Of a DNA stretch of 64,000 nt, positions 34,201-45,805 are shown one piece after another. Below the pieces are notes generated by a model. That model was not told the DNA's origin, did no database searches, and worked only from the letters and a program-made list of their open reading frames with translations. The DNA is from Micropterix aruncella (Eukaryota > Arthropoda > Insecta > Lepidoptera > Micropterigidae): contig OX155967.1 of the NCBI GenBank assembly GCA_944548615.1, positions 4,437,281 through 4,501,280 of the forward strand. The letters run 5' to 3'. Position numbers and translations under genes: made by a program. Position 1 is the stretch's first letter. Each line of letters starts with the position of its first letter.

Positions 34201-34960
34201 ATTTTTGGAACGGTGCAGACAGATGCACTTCACGCAACTAGTGCTGCGAATCGCATTAGACACATGCGGCGGATCAGTCTCGGACAAGGAAGCCGCCCTC
34301 GTAGACTGCGCTCAAATTTTAAACAGGGTCGAGGCGGAGATATGGCTCTACTCCGAAGAGTGCCTGGAGCCAATCGGAGAGAATCGAACTCTAGCCGATG
34401 CGCTATTGAGCGTATGTCATTTGAAGCCGTATGCAAGCCAATCGCTCCTCATCGCTTCTTTGGGAAAAATACTAGACGACAACGGACGATCCATCGAAAG
34501 CCACACCTTAAACGAAATCTTAAACAACATGATCCTCGAACATCTATCCCCGCAGTATTACAAGAGCGCGTACGAGGATCTGCTGCGCAAGATGTCTATA
34601 AACCATTTTAAAGCTCTCGACTGCAACGTGTTAAGGAGATTTATTGAAAAGTTGAAAGAGAGCGACGAGGAAAGCGCATTCCGAATGGAGAGTCGGATCC
34701 AATCGCTTTTGAATCCTAACCCACCGCCCGTACCGCCTCTGTTTTCTCAACCGCCACCCAACTTGGGCTTGTTCAATTTGCCACTGTCAACCAACCAATT
34801 CAATCCGTTCAACCAATTCAATAACCGGCCGTTGCTCGGTCCACGGAGTGGAAATTTCTCACAGAACAGATTTCCGAATTCGAGTGGATTTCAACCTCGT
34901 GCCCCACAGCAGCATATCTTTCAGAGACCTCCACCTAATTGGGGTGGCATGAAGCGTTAA
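22223..34960 (+). CDS. AT-hook, repeat-rich, CCCH-like nuclear protein, copy 1 (two exons)
   Basis: Proposed exons 22223-22301 (MAPRKRNKKTKKDAG.., donor GTTTGT, phase 1) and 30552-34960 (acceptor TTCACATTGCAG), joined in frame to give 1495 aa. The second exon is open from the acceptor; no ATG explains its start, so an upstream exon is needed. The 22223 exon fits in phase and composition, but extra exons are possible. An AT-hook (RKKRGRPKK) is at about residues 70-78. Residues about 250-900 are degenerate repeats of roughly 60-75 aa with motifs like VVPCET, PSDA, VASA, KTRQSKR and a KDKK-rich stretch. A zinc-type motif C1187-x4-C-x4-C-x3-H1201 comes next, then a helical region to about 1420, then a Pro/Asn/Phe-rich tail. 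AATAAA overlaps the stop. I do not recognise the family. It is probably a chromatin- or RNA-associated, fast-evolving protein. Confidence 0.6.
22734..23621. other. 0.9-kb segment present only in unit 1
   Basis: Unit 2 joins ..AAAATGCAC directly to CTAACAAATATCACG at 56124, whereas unit 1 has about 890 bp between them. I see no terminal repeats or ORF, so a deletion in unit 2 is as likely as an insertion. Confidence 0.6.
23649..26680 (-). mobile_element. RLE-type non-LTR retrotransposon, 5'-truncated, copy A
   Basis: Inserted in the intron of AT-hook gene copy 1. Unit 2 keeps the empty site (ATAGTAT then TTACAATTTC then TAATTAGG at about 56140), and insertion removed about 10 bp there. The 3' UTR ends in an A/T-rich AATAAATAAATAC-type tail at 23649. 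Confidence 0.85.
23812..26679 (-). pseudogene. RLE-type LINE polyprotein (RT + PD-(D/E)XK endonuclease), one stop
   Basis: A single frame of about 955 codons, broken only by a TGA at 26038-26040 where the family has Trp. RT blocks: STPGPDGIPY, LTDTVAKIF, GFMRGVSGCLEHN, VCWLDLENAFGSVRH, GLFQGCCLSPTIFN and catalytic FADDLTF. A CCHC knuckle follows (CPLCSNTPCTARHILAGC). The C-terminal restriction-like endonuclease has RPDITL and VELTVPWE (PD..E-type residues), KYHDLANAV and VEVGARG. This places it in the R2/NeSL/Hero-type group, which nicks with an RLE rather than an APE. The N-terminal zinc fingers are missing (5' truncation). Copy B has a few extra residues near LTGISQNG. Confidence 0.85.
29288..29546. 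mobile_element. piggyBac-type MITE, TTAACCC family
   Basis: TTAACCCCTCAGGCC ... GCCCTGAAGGGTTAA, flanked by TTAA. The same family lies at 43400-43661, and the unit 2 counterpart at 60969-61227. Confidence 0.75.
30150..30360. mobile_element. Degenerate foldback MITE
   Basis: Shares layout and flanks with the 21480-21796 element (CCCTGGACAGTGGCGGATGC, then ATAAATCCATTTTATC and ATGTCAAACAATCGCGATAG). The arms have diverged and carry a TTAGACAGG tandem in the middle. Unit 2 counterpart is about 61830-62040. Confidence 0.55.
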
Positions 34961-35688
34961 ATAAACATTTAAAACAGAAACTGTATTTAAGCCATTGTCA
35001 GTGCAGGCCTTCTCGTAACCTCCAATGATCGTAAATTGATAAATTTGAACAGGAAAGTATTACATTTAATTTTACGGAGAGCATACAATATGCATAACAT
35101 CCGATAAAGCCAAGGATCTGCATAAAATGAAATGTCTAATTTTATAATTTAACACATTGCATACGACTCAAGTGCATCGATTACGACTGCCCTCATTGAC
35201 CCCAAATTGAATAAACAAAACTGCTGTAAACACAAAATCATTCGCGAATTGAGTGACAGAAAAAAAAATACGTCATGATATCTTCTTAAGATAGTGTTTG
35301 TGTTCAAAACACTGTGTCGAACATATAGGAGAACTTATTTTGTTACATTTTTCATTAATTTTTAAGTATGTTTTCTCTTTTGACTGATTGTAAGTAAGGT
35401 TGACTTTAAGCAGTGATTATTTTTGTAATGTTGTCGTACCGATTTATGTCCTGCAACTGTCAGTAAGAGATTATTACATTAAATTTTATATCAGTTTAAT
35501 TGTTAGTGTTTGATTTACCCATTACCGCTGGACATGATTGGCCCATTGCCATGGTTTTAAATTTTGTATTTACTGCTTAGAAAATAATTCAAAAGGGATC
35601 TGAGAGCCAGGTTTAAAATAATATTGAAAATATATACCGTCTTCCATGTGAGATGATACAACATCTATTCGTCTGACGAATGAATCCG
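34961..35688. other. 3' flank of AT-hook gene, nothing recognised
   Basis: AT-rich, without ORFs or repeats that I recognise. Confidence 0.4.
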
Positions 35689-36315
35689 TTAAATCACTAG
35701 ATTTACCAGCTATTTAAATATACTTATTTCTACCAAAACCAGTCAGAATGTCTGATGTATAAGAAAAAATGCTTATTGAGGTTTCCAGTCTTTATTCACT
35801 CTTAAAATATGTCAACAAATGTTGAACACTATTAATTGTAATAGATAAATGGATGGATAAACATTGTCAAATAACAAAACGCCTAATTGCTTACGGTTTG
35901 ACCATCACAATTTCTACATAGATAGATTTTGCGGTGTGTACTTTTCGGCATACACTTTTTTGCATGTATTGCAAATATTTATAGTCTTATTGTTATTGCA
36001 ATATCCTAATTGGCACTATTTACGTACAGGAACCGTGCAACTTGTAGTTGGTACGTATATCAGCTTTGTGTGGTTTTTGCCTTGAAGTCTGAAGAAAGTT
36101 CTTGTGCTAATCGAAACAAAGTTTTTCCTTGAGATGTTTACTCCTGTTGTATTTTTGTACAATATCCAGCAATTTATTCTGGCTAAATTTAAAATATTGA
36201 AAAAGACTTGTGTGGCCACCTTCTGGAACCTGATTTTATGGTATATTTTCGTGCCATTTGATCAGTGACATCGACGCCAAATTTAGTTCTATTATAAAAC
36301 GGATACAGTTACAGG

Positions 36316-38951
36316 ACAAATACAAAACAACCAAATCAGAATACAAAAAGAGAATAAGACACAGAAGATCAGCCTCATGGAGGATCTTCTGCGACAATAT
36401 ATCCACAATTACCCAAGCAAACAGAACAAGGAAGATCATGGCCGATCAACCAAAACAATTACTGGGCACTCTGAGAAGGAAAGACAACAGCACCACTAGT
36501 AACCCGGCTGAGACCGAAAGTCTACTGGTGGAAACGCACTTCCCAGGTTGCAGAGTAGTTGACAAACAAGAATGGGACGTACAAACAGAAAACTATCATC
36601 CGACCGAAAACGAGTGGAAGATAGCGGAGCATATAACGGAACGGACCAAAACAGCCTGGGCAACGAACAGTTTCAACAACTTCAAATCACCAGGACTAGA
36701 TGGAATATACCCAGCCCTCCTAAAATGGGGAGGAGACAAACTTATCGAACAACTAGCAAGCATACTATGTAGCTGCATCGCCTTTAGATACATTCCACAG
36801 AAATGGAGAGAAGTAAAGGTGATCTTTCTACCAAAACCAGGGAAAACTGATTACACAGACCCGAAATCTTTCAGACCCATTAGCCTTACCTCCTTCATGC
36901 TAAAAACACTAGAAAGACTATGTGACAGAGAACTGAAGGATACAGCACTTAAAAACATAGGTATTCACCCGAACCAACACGCATACACACAAGGCAAATC
37001 GACAGATTCAGCACTGCATGCCGTTGTAAACAACATAGAAACTGCACTAGCAAGGAAAAACTCCTGCCTAGGCACCTTCATTGACATAGAAGGAGCGTTC
37101 GACAAGACAAATTTCAGTAGCATTCAACAAGCTCTAAACAGACATCAAACCGAACCATTGATTACAGAATGGATAATGAACATGCTAAGAAAGAGAATCA
37201 TCAGGCTATCTGAAAACCAAAATCACCAGGCGCTCGTGATGAGAGGATGCCCACAAGGAGGTGTACTCTCGCCACTTCTATGGAACCTGGTAGTAAACGA
37301 CCTGATAACAAAACTAAACAACAATCATTTCCTAACAATAGGATATGCAGATGATCTAGTAATAATGATCAACGGACTAGTAACAAGCACATTGTGCGAC
37401 CTTACACAAACAGCTTTGAAAATAGTAGAGAAATGGTGCAAGGAGAATGACCTATCGGTAAATCCAAAAAAGACCGACACCATTCTCTTCACACATAAAC
37501 GGAAATTGGGTACATACAAAATGCCAACCTTGTTTAGATCCAGACTAACGCTCTCTAAAGAAGTAAAGTACCTAGGAATAACTTTGGACGAAAAACTAAA
37601 CTGGAATAAACACCTAGAAAACAAACTAAACAAAGCAACAGTCGCCTTCTGGCAATGCCGAAGAATGGTGGGCAAGAAATGGGGACTAGCCCCACACATT
37701 ATACTGTGGCTGTACAAAATGATAATAATACCAATGATAAGCTACGGAGCTGTAGTATGGTGGCCCCGCACCCAACTTACTACTGCAATCAACAAATTAC
37801 AGAAAGTGCAAAGGCTAGCATGTATAGCAGCGACCGGCTGCATGAGAACAACTCCGACAGCGGCGCTGGAAATCATGCTAGGGCTTCTACCACTACACTT
37901 ACATATACAAAAAGAAGCAGCCGCAACGGCTACTCGTCTAAAGAATCTAAACTTATGGACCAAATATAAAACACCGCACACGAATATATATGATAATATA
38001 CTGTCAAGCTTTCCAATGCTGGATGCGGCAATCGACAGAATACCCAAAACTATGATCTTCTGGAAAGAATATGCCATATCATTAACAGAAGACTCAAAAG
38101 AAGCACTGAATCAAACGGACCTAAGAATCTACACAGATGGATCAAAAACCAACAAAGGTACAGGATGTGGGGTCTTCTCGGAAGACCTAAATATACACAT
38201 CTCCAAACCACTTGGAGCACACAACACAGTATTCCAAGCAGAATGTATGGGAATAATAGAAGCTTGCAACGCAGTGAAACAGCGGCAGCTAAAACACGAA
38301 AACATATGTATTCTATCGGACAGCAGGTCAGTGCTACAGGCACTGGGAAGCGATAGATTTACATCTGGGCTCATATACGAATGCCACCAAAGCCTCCTCG
38401 AGGTATGCGGAAAAGGCAATAAGATGACACTGAAATGGATCAAGGGACACAGTAACTCAAGAGGAAACGATGCTGCGGATGAACTAGCCCGTAAGGGCTC
38501 AGACACACCGGCATACGGACCCGAACCTATCGTGCCCCTACCCTACTCACACATAAACAACCAACTTGACAACCACTACAAACAACTACATCAAACACAC
38601 TGGAAAGAGATAGACACCTGCAGACAAACCAAAGAAATAGTAGTGGAATACAACCACAAACTTACCAAAACACTTCTAAGGACAAAAAGGCCCCAACTAC
38701 GCAAACTAGTGGGACTGATAACAGGACACAACACACTAAACAAACACCTCTTCAACATGGGCGGAACGAATAGCCCTATGTGCAGAGCATGCATGGAGGC
38801 GGAAGAAACCACAAAACACATTCTGCTAGATTGTAAACAGGTAGAAGTATACAGGACAAAACACCTTGGGACTCCAGGCACCCTGCGCGAGGCAGCAGGA
38901 AACCTGAAAGCCCTGCTGGCTTTCGTAGAGGAACTGGGGTGGGTGGAATAG
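36316..38951 (+). CDS. LINE reverse transcriptase + RNase H, open frame without start
   Basis: Open from the insertion point to TAG at 38951 (about 878 codons). The ATG at 36258 lies in flanking piggyBac antisense sequence and is not native. RT blocks: SPGLDGIYPALLKW, FLPKPGKTDY, SFRPISLTSFMLKTLER, HAYTQGKSTDSALH, GTFIDIEGAFDKT, GCPQGGVLSPLLWNL and catalytic YADDLVI. RNase H follows: IYTDGSKTNKGTGCGVF, QAECMGI, LSDSRSVLQAL and IKGHSNSRGNDAADELA. The CCHC end is CRACMEAEETTKHILLDC. RT followed by RNase H fits the I/R1/LOA groups. There is no internal stop, so the insertion is young. Confidence 0.88.
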
Positions 38952-39035
38952 AGCTACCCCCGTTACACGCAAAATAGGCACACTGGATGTCGACTTGCGG
39001 AGGAACGCCCAGTATAACTAACTAACTAACTAACT
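36316..39035 (+). mobile_element. I/R1/LOA-type LINE, 5'-truncated, with 19-bp TSD
   Basis: Flanked by AAACGGATACAGTTACAGG at 36297-36315 and 39036-39054. The 3' end is a (TAAC)n tail. The 5' truncation removed ORF1 and the APE endonuclease. It is inserted in the piggyBac transposase. Confidence 0.88.
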
Positions 39036-39188
39036 AAACGGATACAGTTACAGGTAATTTCTTAGCAGTTTTATCAATTTTGACATGTTATGTTTTGTAC
39101 TTTTTTATTTGTTGAGTGGGGCTTTTCTAAGGTCTTTATGAGCCTTGTAACACTGCAACCATTGCTGATCTATTGTGTTCGCCACCTA

Positions 39189-40190
39189 CTATAGTTCTGC
39201 ACTAAGCCTCATGTCATTTAAGAACCGCAACAGGCTTTTGGCGCCAGATTGTTTTACCTCAGATTGGAGGTAATGACAACCTAAGTGGGTGTGTCTTTTA
39301 CGCATCAGCGGGCCACACTCGCACATGAGGGGCAGGGGAGTTTCGCCCCTCGGCAGAACCTGCAGATTTTTGTGTCTGAGCTTGAACATGTATTTGTCCT
39401 CATCAGTATGCATAGATTGTTCCTATTTAGCGATAAGGCCTCACGGGCCGTCTTACGGTCGTATGCCTTAATTAGCGCTTTGGAATGATTCAACCCTGGC
39501 GTGATGTTCCAGTGGTTGACGGATTGTTCTAAACATATTTGTTTGAGCATTAGGTTTGCAAGGCTTTTTGGTACGCCACAGCAAGGTTCAGGGCCGTATA
39601 ACGTTCCCTTTGCTCCCGTCTTAGCAAGTTGGTCGGCTTTTTCATTTCCCTCGATTCCTGCATGGACGGGAACCCATCTTAGATTACCCTGTTCTTTTCG
39701 CCCAGGGAATTCAGTAGTGATATGCAGTTTTGCACTACCTTTGAATTAATAGTATTCGAGACTAGTGCCATAAGAGCTGCCTTGCTATCCGAGTGGATAT
39801 AGATACGGTTGTTGGCCCAGTTCTTATGTAGGTTGATATCCGCACATTCAATAATGTCATATAGCTCCGCTTGGAATATGGAGGTGTATTTCCCCAAGTT
39901 TACACTTTCGAAGTTTGGTCGCTCTCCATATATACCGCAGCCTACATCAAGTCCCGACTTGGACCCATCAGTATACCATTTAAGGCTACCGGCCTCCCAG
40001 TGCAGTTGGTTTTTTAGCCAGTCGTCTCTGGGTGGCAGTTCCACTAAAAAGTTTTCCAAAGTTTAGGAGTGGAAGCATGGAGTCTGAAACCATGTTAAGA
40101 GTTGAAGTTTCACTGACTGAGTCAAGAACTGATCTTAGTGCTTGTGAGATCCAGTTTACCTTCTCCCGGGCAGACAGCCTGTACATGCTG
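39189..40190 (-). pseudogene. LINE fragment: RNase H and C-terminal region
   Basis: The minus strand encodes an RNase H domain (LKWYTDGSKSGLDVGCGIY, FQAELYDI, IYIHSDSKAALMAL). A 1-base frameshift near 39680 follows, then RWVPVHAGIEGNEKADQLAK and a C-terminal Cys-rich piece (CRFCRGAKLPCPSC). Other frameshifts lie near 40060. It is a different family from the adjacent plus-strand LINE, inserted in or next to the piggyBac transposase. Confidence 0.7.
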
Positions 40191-41078
40191 GCTTTTGCCT
40201 TATGTACTTAGTATAAGTACTTTTTTATTTGGTTTGCACTTGTAAAGGGTAAGTGTGTATCCATTGGATTGGTACAACAACGTTGAGAAACAAGCCATGC
40301 TGTCTTTATTCAGTTTGCAAGTTTTCGGCAGTTCCCTCTTGTTTGCACGTATTGTTCCAAGCAACGAAGTATTTTTAGATCTTAATTTTAACGTCAAAGG
40401 AATACTTGTAAAAAAAATATTGGTTGTTACAGTTTTACCTTTCATGGTATACGGTTCAAGAAGTTTCATTATGACAAATTCGCTTAGGGGGATTGATGCA
40501 TTTCGAGCCTCGTCTTTTCCTAAATCGGAGAGCCACTTATCACATATTTCGTCTGTACATCAAACGCCAGCCAAAATTTTATGCCAAATTTATGGGGTTT
40601 CTTTGGCATATACTGGGTAAATCTGCATCTGGTCTTCGTTGGAAAAAGTTGCTCATCCACAGTAATATAATGCCGATAACGGAACGAACGAAAGACGCAT
40701 GGGCCGCTATATGTACTGCATCGGTCTCATGATTCTCCCGAAATCATATTTCTGTGCCGATAAAACATTGCAGTACCCATCAATTGTTATAGCTGCTTCA
40801 ATGTCATTTCATCACAGAATTTCTTCATGGAAACATGCACCAGCCATTTTGACTGGTAGTGGTACCTATAAGTGTCGATAACAAAAAATATATTTGTTAC
40901 GAATATATATAAAGTAGCATTAAGTTTGTAAAATGTATTCTCTACAAAAGTCATAACATCATCATCATAGCTACAAAAGTCAACATCATTTCGGAAAGCA
41001 AATGTTACATGAAGTAGGAATTTTGAATTGAAATTGCATGACCAGTCAAAATGACTGGTCTGGTAAATCTAGTGTTAA

Positions 41079-42406
41079 ATGCGGAGACTGTCTGAAGTGA
41101 GCATATATTTTTAATTTACCATATTCCTGCACGGAATTTAACAAAAATAAAAAAAAATATATCAAAAGTGTGTCAAAATACTAAATAGAAGAATAAAAGC
41201 AATTCTTGGTTTTTCTTCATCATCAAATACTGCACGGTTTTCTTTTGAGGTCTATCTGGCAACCCTGTTAAGCTTCAGTCACACGGAGTGAATTTGCTCG
41301 CTACAAGTTGGAACTCGCTTTAACAACTCGCTGCCTGGTTTTTTTAGTGCCACTTCCCAGCTATTGCCTAGACAACGACATGCAGACAACACCTCATGTA
41401 CTGTCGTCTGTCCTAACCTTACTTCTGACGATTGAAGAACTGTCAAATCGCTTCCAAAAACTCAAATATCGTCGAGTGACAACAATCGTGCGTCCTATCT
41501 TCGCTTCAGAATCCAGGGGCAGGTCTCCAAGCTTTCACCTGTCATCTAGTGTGGGCAGTTTCAAGGTTGAGTCTTGCCGTATTCCATATGCTTCAATTCC
41601 ATTGGAATATTGGTGAAATTTCTGCACAAAAAACGGATTCCAGATCTTGTAGATTAAATATCTTAAGCTGTTCGCTCTTTCAGTTATGGCTGAGATACGC
41701 AGTCACGTTTTAGTTCACTGAGATATATTGTTACAGCGAAGTACTTATGCGTTGACACCTTTCGGGTGAGGGTGAGGGTATTTTTAGGATATTTGATGAA
41801 TTGAGGATAGTGATACTTTTTTAAAACGTAAATTTATCAAGACTTGCTAATAGATCTGACATCATACGACGCCAGCGTATTTTGAAAAGACACCTTCATG
41901 AGCCATAAGTTATAAACAGCTGAAGAGTACGACTGTCGCTCTACGATCCATAGTTAAGTTTGTTTTGTCTTATTGTTGAACTAGCATGTGCGAAAAAATC
42001 TAGTCACCTGGCTGATTTTGTGTTTCCTTAGTATTTGGACCTGGCAACTGGCATCTCAATAAAAGCTAGAAGTGAGAATCTCAGTTCTAGATTGGACATG
42101 GATTGGTGAAATTGTGTTCCAATAGCCTGGAAGGTGTAAGGAAACTACCAGACTATGCCTTCTAGTAACAACATGGCTGCAAATTCAAAGTTTATTCTAT
42201 CTTACAAAAATATATTCCTTGGAATCCTTGCCGGGGTGATTTGTTATTTTCAGCAACAAGACTTGTAATTATTTAATAATATACATACGGATTCCATTGT
42301 ACATTATAAATAAGTCTTTAATGTTGTTATAATGGCTGTTTTGATTATCCAAATAAAACGAATATGCTAATTCTTGTCTTTCACTATTAGAGAACGCCAT
42401 TGTCGA
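41079..42406. other. Intergenic stretch, nothing recognised
   Basis: No gene or repeat identified. The small plus ORF at 41308-41616 has no recognisable domain. Confidence 0.4.
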
Positions 42407-43065
42407 CTAACATATATGAGTACATCCTGCTTCTGATGAGCTCGGCTTGGAAGGTGTCTGTTTGGCAGTTAACGATTCCTGCGCAGTTGGGCCATTAAGA
42501 TTTGCTCTATCTCTGGTCGGCTCGACTCCTATCCAGTAGCCTCCTCGAAGAGGGTTAAACCTGGAAAAGACTCCACTGTCGCTGCAGTATCGGGGACATG
42601 GGATTAAATCCTCTGGGGGATGATTTTCGGACGCTGCTGGGTAGTTTGCGCAACGTGTGGCGCCAGACAATTGGCTGTGCACTTCGGCGAATAACTGGCA
42701 GGTCTAGAAACGATCATAAGTTTCCTAAGTTCGAACTGAATTGCAATAACATCAGATAGAGGCTGCGCAAGCGACTTCGAATCTGCCACCAGACTGTAGG
42801 ATGGAGAAATATGGCAAAATCTGGAAGTGAGGGCTTGAGGTCGGCCCGCTGGTTTCGCTCCCCAGTGCCTCGCGGTAAGGTGTTGGACTTTCACGGGCTC
42901 GTCAGTGAAGCTAAACAGTGGACTGTCTTTGTCCGCTAAGGGAGACAACTTCATGTTCCCTCCATGGAAGACAGAACGGCCTGATGTTGTTAAAACTCCC
43001 TGGGGTGATGGGTTCGACCGTTGTGTTGACACCCCCCCCAGATGCTTCTGATGAGCCTGTACCAA
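42407..43065. other. GC-richer island, unrecognised
   Basis: Noticeably GC-richer than its surroundings, with two overlapping minus-strand open frames (42407-42682, 42604-43065) in different frames. No domain recognised. It may be a decayed repeat or an exon remnant. Confidence 0.3.
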
Positions 43066-43130
43066 TGCCTCGATACGCTTTAATGGAGAATAGCGTATGC
43101 CAAAGAGATGTCTTAATAACGCAATTAAAG

Positions 43131-43310
43131 ATACAAGGTGTGTGAGAAAAGTAATGAGACTGATTTTTTATCTACCAAGGTTTTTACTTTTTTCAAACAA
43201 GCGTTCCCCTTCAAAAAGGTTCCCTTCGGCAGCTATACACAGTCCCAAAATGATGTCCTATTTAAGACATTTTTCAATTTCGGGAAAAGAAAAAAGGCAC
43301 AAGATGAATT
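43131..43310. mobile_element. Possible mariner end fragment
   Basis: GGTGTGTGAGAAAAGTAATG followed by AGACTGATTTTT resembles a mariner terminal repeat, followed by a short unalignable piece. No second end found. Confidence 0.35.
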
Positions 43311-43399
43311 AATCTGATCAGGTGAATTAACTGCACAAATTATTAGGTGCACAAATTATTAATTAACATATTTTTAAAAATATATATTTATATATATTT

Positions 43400-43661
43400 T
43401 TAACCCCTCAAGCCACGATTGGCCGATATCGGCCACAAAACGATCCAGCGTGACGGACCCGTTTTAATTTTATTTTAATTTAATTTGTTTGATTTTATTA
43501 AGTTTTAATATGTTTCATTTTAATAATGGGTACAGTGGTTTGGCAGTAATTAATGTTTTGGTGAGACAGTGTCGTAATTCATTTTTTTTACTAATTTTTA
43601 CTAATTTTTTTTGGGACAGCAACTTGTCAATCGGCTGAGGGGCCGAGGCCTGAAGGGTTAA
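43400..43661. mobile_element. piggyBac-type MITE, TTAACCC family
   Basis: Same family as 29288-29546 (TTAACCCCTCAAGCCACG ... GCCTGAAGGGTTAA), flanked by TTAA, with several small differences. Confidence 0.75.
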
Positions 43662-44214
43662 CATTGAACTAACTACCAAAAATTATTTGACTTTGTTGTT
43701 ATGTATTATTTTGATAATGAATTGTACTTTTTTTGACTAGATATTTTTATATTAAATCCTATATTTCTCAACATGTTAAATATTATTGACTGTTTCTTTC
43801 GTTTCTCACATATAACTTTATTTATATTATTTAATTGAATTTTATATTATTGCCGATTATATAATGGAATTGCATTTTATTTATTACATTATCTTTTAAT
43901 ATATTTTTAAATTATTTTTATTATTATTCATATTTTTTTGAAGACCACACTTTAGGGCAATTTATTGTTATTAGCTTTTTACTAAAACTTGTACATTTGT
44001 AAGCAATCAAGCAAACTTGATTGTAATATTAGAGTCCTGTTCACCCTGGAACGGCCTGTCCCAGTTGGGTGACAAAATCAAATAAGCAAAAGGTTAAGGT
44101 TTTGCCATTCGGTTCCTGTTATTTTTGTAAGCAAATCAATGTTTTATAGTAATTAATTCTTAAATAAATAAATAAATAAAAATAAATATTTGGTCATTGA
44201 CAATCCTCTCAATA

Positions 44215-44315
44215 ATGCCCGGGCCACACTATAGCAATAATTTAGGTGTGGCCGCAGGAAAAACGCCCATCATCGCCATTATTAACGTCATTTTCCGTTA
44301 GTGTGGCCCAGGCAT
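44215..44315. mobile_element. 101-bp mini inverted-repeat element
   Basis: ATGCCCGGGCCACACTA (44215-44231) and the near-complement TAGTGTGGCCCAGGCAT (44299-44315). No coding content. Confidence 0.5.
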
Positions 44316-44329
44316 AAGAACTTCTTCGA

Positions 44330-44643
44330 TTGTCTTTCTGCTCAGTTGTGAGGTTTTTCAGTACCATTTTGGCACAAACCTTCCGCACTATTGCCAATCT
44401 TTGATCAAAATTTGATGTACGGTGAAAGTGTTTAAGTTTAACTGATCACTCATCATCCTTATTGTTAAACAACAGTCTTATAAACAACGTTCGCCGTTTT
44501 TTTTAAGTTAAAGGTCTCTCTGTGGTCTTGATAAGAAAAAGTTCCCCATAGGCATGTTTCAACTTTTCAAAGGTCACTCTTGCGGGCTCCCTAAGTTTAA
44601 CACAAAAGTTGATGGCATAACGTTCTAAATTCTGCTGCTCCAT
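44330..44643 (-). pseudogene. mariner-like transposase N-terminus, decayed
   Basis: From ATG at 44643: NLERYAINFCVKLREPARVT then FEKLKHAYGE, the usual mariner N-terminal helix-turn-helix start. Broken downstream pieces LNLNTFTVHQIL and VCAKMVLKNLTTEQKDNR are separated by frameshifts and deletions. No catalytic core. Confidence 0.65.
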
Positions 44644-45654
44644 TTTCGTAACACTCAACAAAAACACAACTTAACTGTTGGCGCTCTCAAAATTTATGTG
44701 ATGGCTGTACGGAGCTGAAACTCGGACTGAGCACCTGGCAGGGATGAACCTGTTTAGACAAGTAGAACAATACAGTATTTCCAGATAGACTGCAGTGCTG
44801 TCAGCCTCATTAATCTTCTCACAACAAAGGTCGTATATTCACAACAAAGGTCATGTTAAGCTTCCCTTTTGAGATATATTGATGATATTACATAGACCCC
44901 AAAAACGCTCTTAACGAACACTGAAAACCGCATCAAAATCAGTTGAGAGGTTCTTGAGATAAGTGCGATCTAGGGATAGATTTTGAATTTTGGACAATAA
45001 CTCAATATTATAAGTATATTACTGTGATCTCAATAAAAATAAGTATATTATTGAATTATTTTTTTTATAGCTGTCTCGATGCATATGATTTTTGTTGCTC
45101 CCTTCTGTCACACATTTTATGAAACGTATAAGGCGCGTTCGCCATTTTAGCCTTGGTCGCTAGGCAACAGCAAGGTTTTCTCTCTCCTTCAGACCCACTC
45201 CTTGCGTCTTCACACTCTGGCGAGCACAAGTCAGTCGCCCGAGACTTGCATAATATTCCAAAGATTGTTGTCCTAACAAGCAAAAATGTGACAGTGGTAT
45301 TGAATATATATTTTTTAATATTTATAATAAGAATTTCATGATATAGAGCTAGATAAAAATTAACGCTTGCATTCTAGTTAATAAAAGTAATAAAAAACTG
45401 AGGATCTGATTTCGCATGACAATTAATAAATTAAAACATTTTTGTGACGGAGGTGTTTATTTTTTGTTACCACTCCGAGAAAATTTGAAATAAAAAAATG
45501 TCAAGTAATACTACTATGCAATAAATTATTTTGAAATCTATGATAACAAGCCAATAACTTTTATTAATTTAAAAACTATTTTATTTAAAATACTTTTTTA
45601 ACAAATCTAAAAATTAATCAGTCATATTGTCGATAGAAAAGAAGAACGTCCCAC
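44644..45654. other. AT-rich stretch, nothing recognised
   Basis: The ORFs at 45065-45341 on both strands show no domain. Confidence 0.35.
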
Positions 45655-45805
45655 ATACGAATGGAGCAGCCATGGAATTCACCGACCGAAATCGGGCCCA
45701 TCCTAATATTACTGCACTTTCGGGGGGTGAGCAGAGGACTCTGCACTAATGACCAGCTGTGGTAGGTTTAGGACAACTGTCCTGCCACATGTGGGCGATA
45801 CTTCA
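45655..45805 (-). mobile_element. 3' UTR fragment of the RLE-type LINE
   Basis: Matches the 3' tail of copies A and B (GCCATGGAATTCACCGACCG, GGGGGGTGAGCAG, GTGGTAGGTTTAGGAC). It may belong with the coding fragment at 47935-48520, the part between having been lost or replaced. Confidence 0.7.

Larger units (their letters stand above)
35880..40700 (-). pseudogene. piggyBac transposase, interrupted and mutated
   Basis: N-terminal side first: YITVDEQLFP then FTQYMPKKPHKFGIKFW (about 40660-40560), with the first catalytic Asp in LAFDVQTKY. Next LLEPYTMKGKTVTT..FFTSIPL and GTIRANKRELPK (40469-40200). Then, beyond the LINEs, YNRTKFGVDVTDQMARKYT and SGSRRWP (about 36275-36200) with the last catalytic Asp, and a cysteine-rich tail (CNTCKKVY). 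The second catalytic Asp of the usual TTDNFF motif is replaced (TTNIFF), and there are stops and frameshifts. The N-terminal third appears deleted. It is inactive. Confidence 0.75.
35689..41078 (-). mobile_element. piggyBac element broken by nested LINEs
   Basis: Terminal repeats CACTAGATTTACCAG at 35695 and its exact complement ending at 41074, both next to TTAA (35689-35692 and 41075-41078; the left side has two extra bases AT). Transposase pieces lie on the minus strand at 40200-40700 and 35880-36290. Between them sit a 2.7-kb LINE (36316-39035) and a LINE fragment (39189-40190). Removing the former and one TSD copy rejoins the transposase reading region. Confidence 0.75.

Noticed and set aside
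36258..36315. Plus-strand open sequence with a donor-like ACAG|GTAATT, looking like a host exon cut by a LINE
   Set aside because: The opposite strand encodes the piggyBac GVD..DQM region, so it is antisense transposase.
42604..43065. 153-codon minus ORF as a gene
   Set aside because: No domain, no splice context, overlapping open frames on the same strand; GC-driven.
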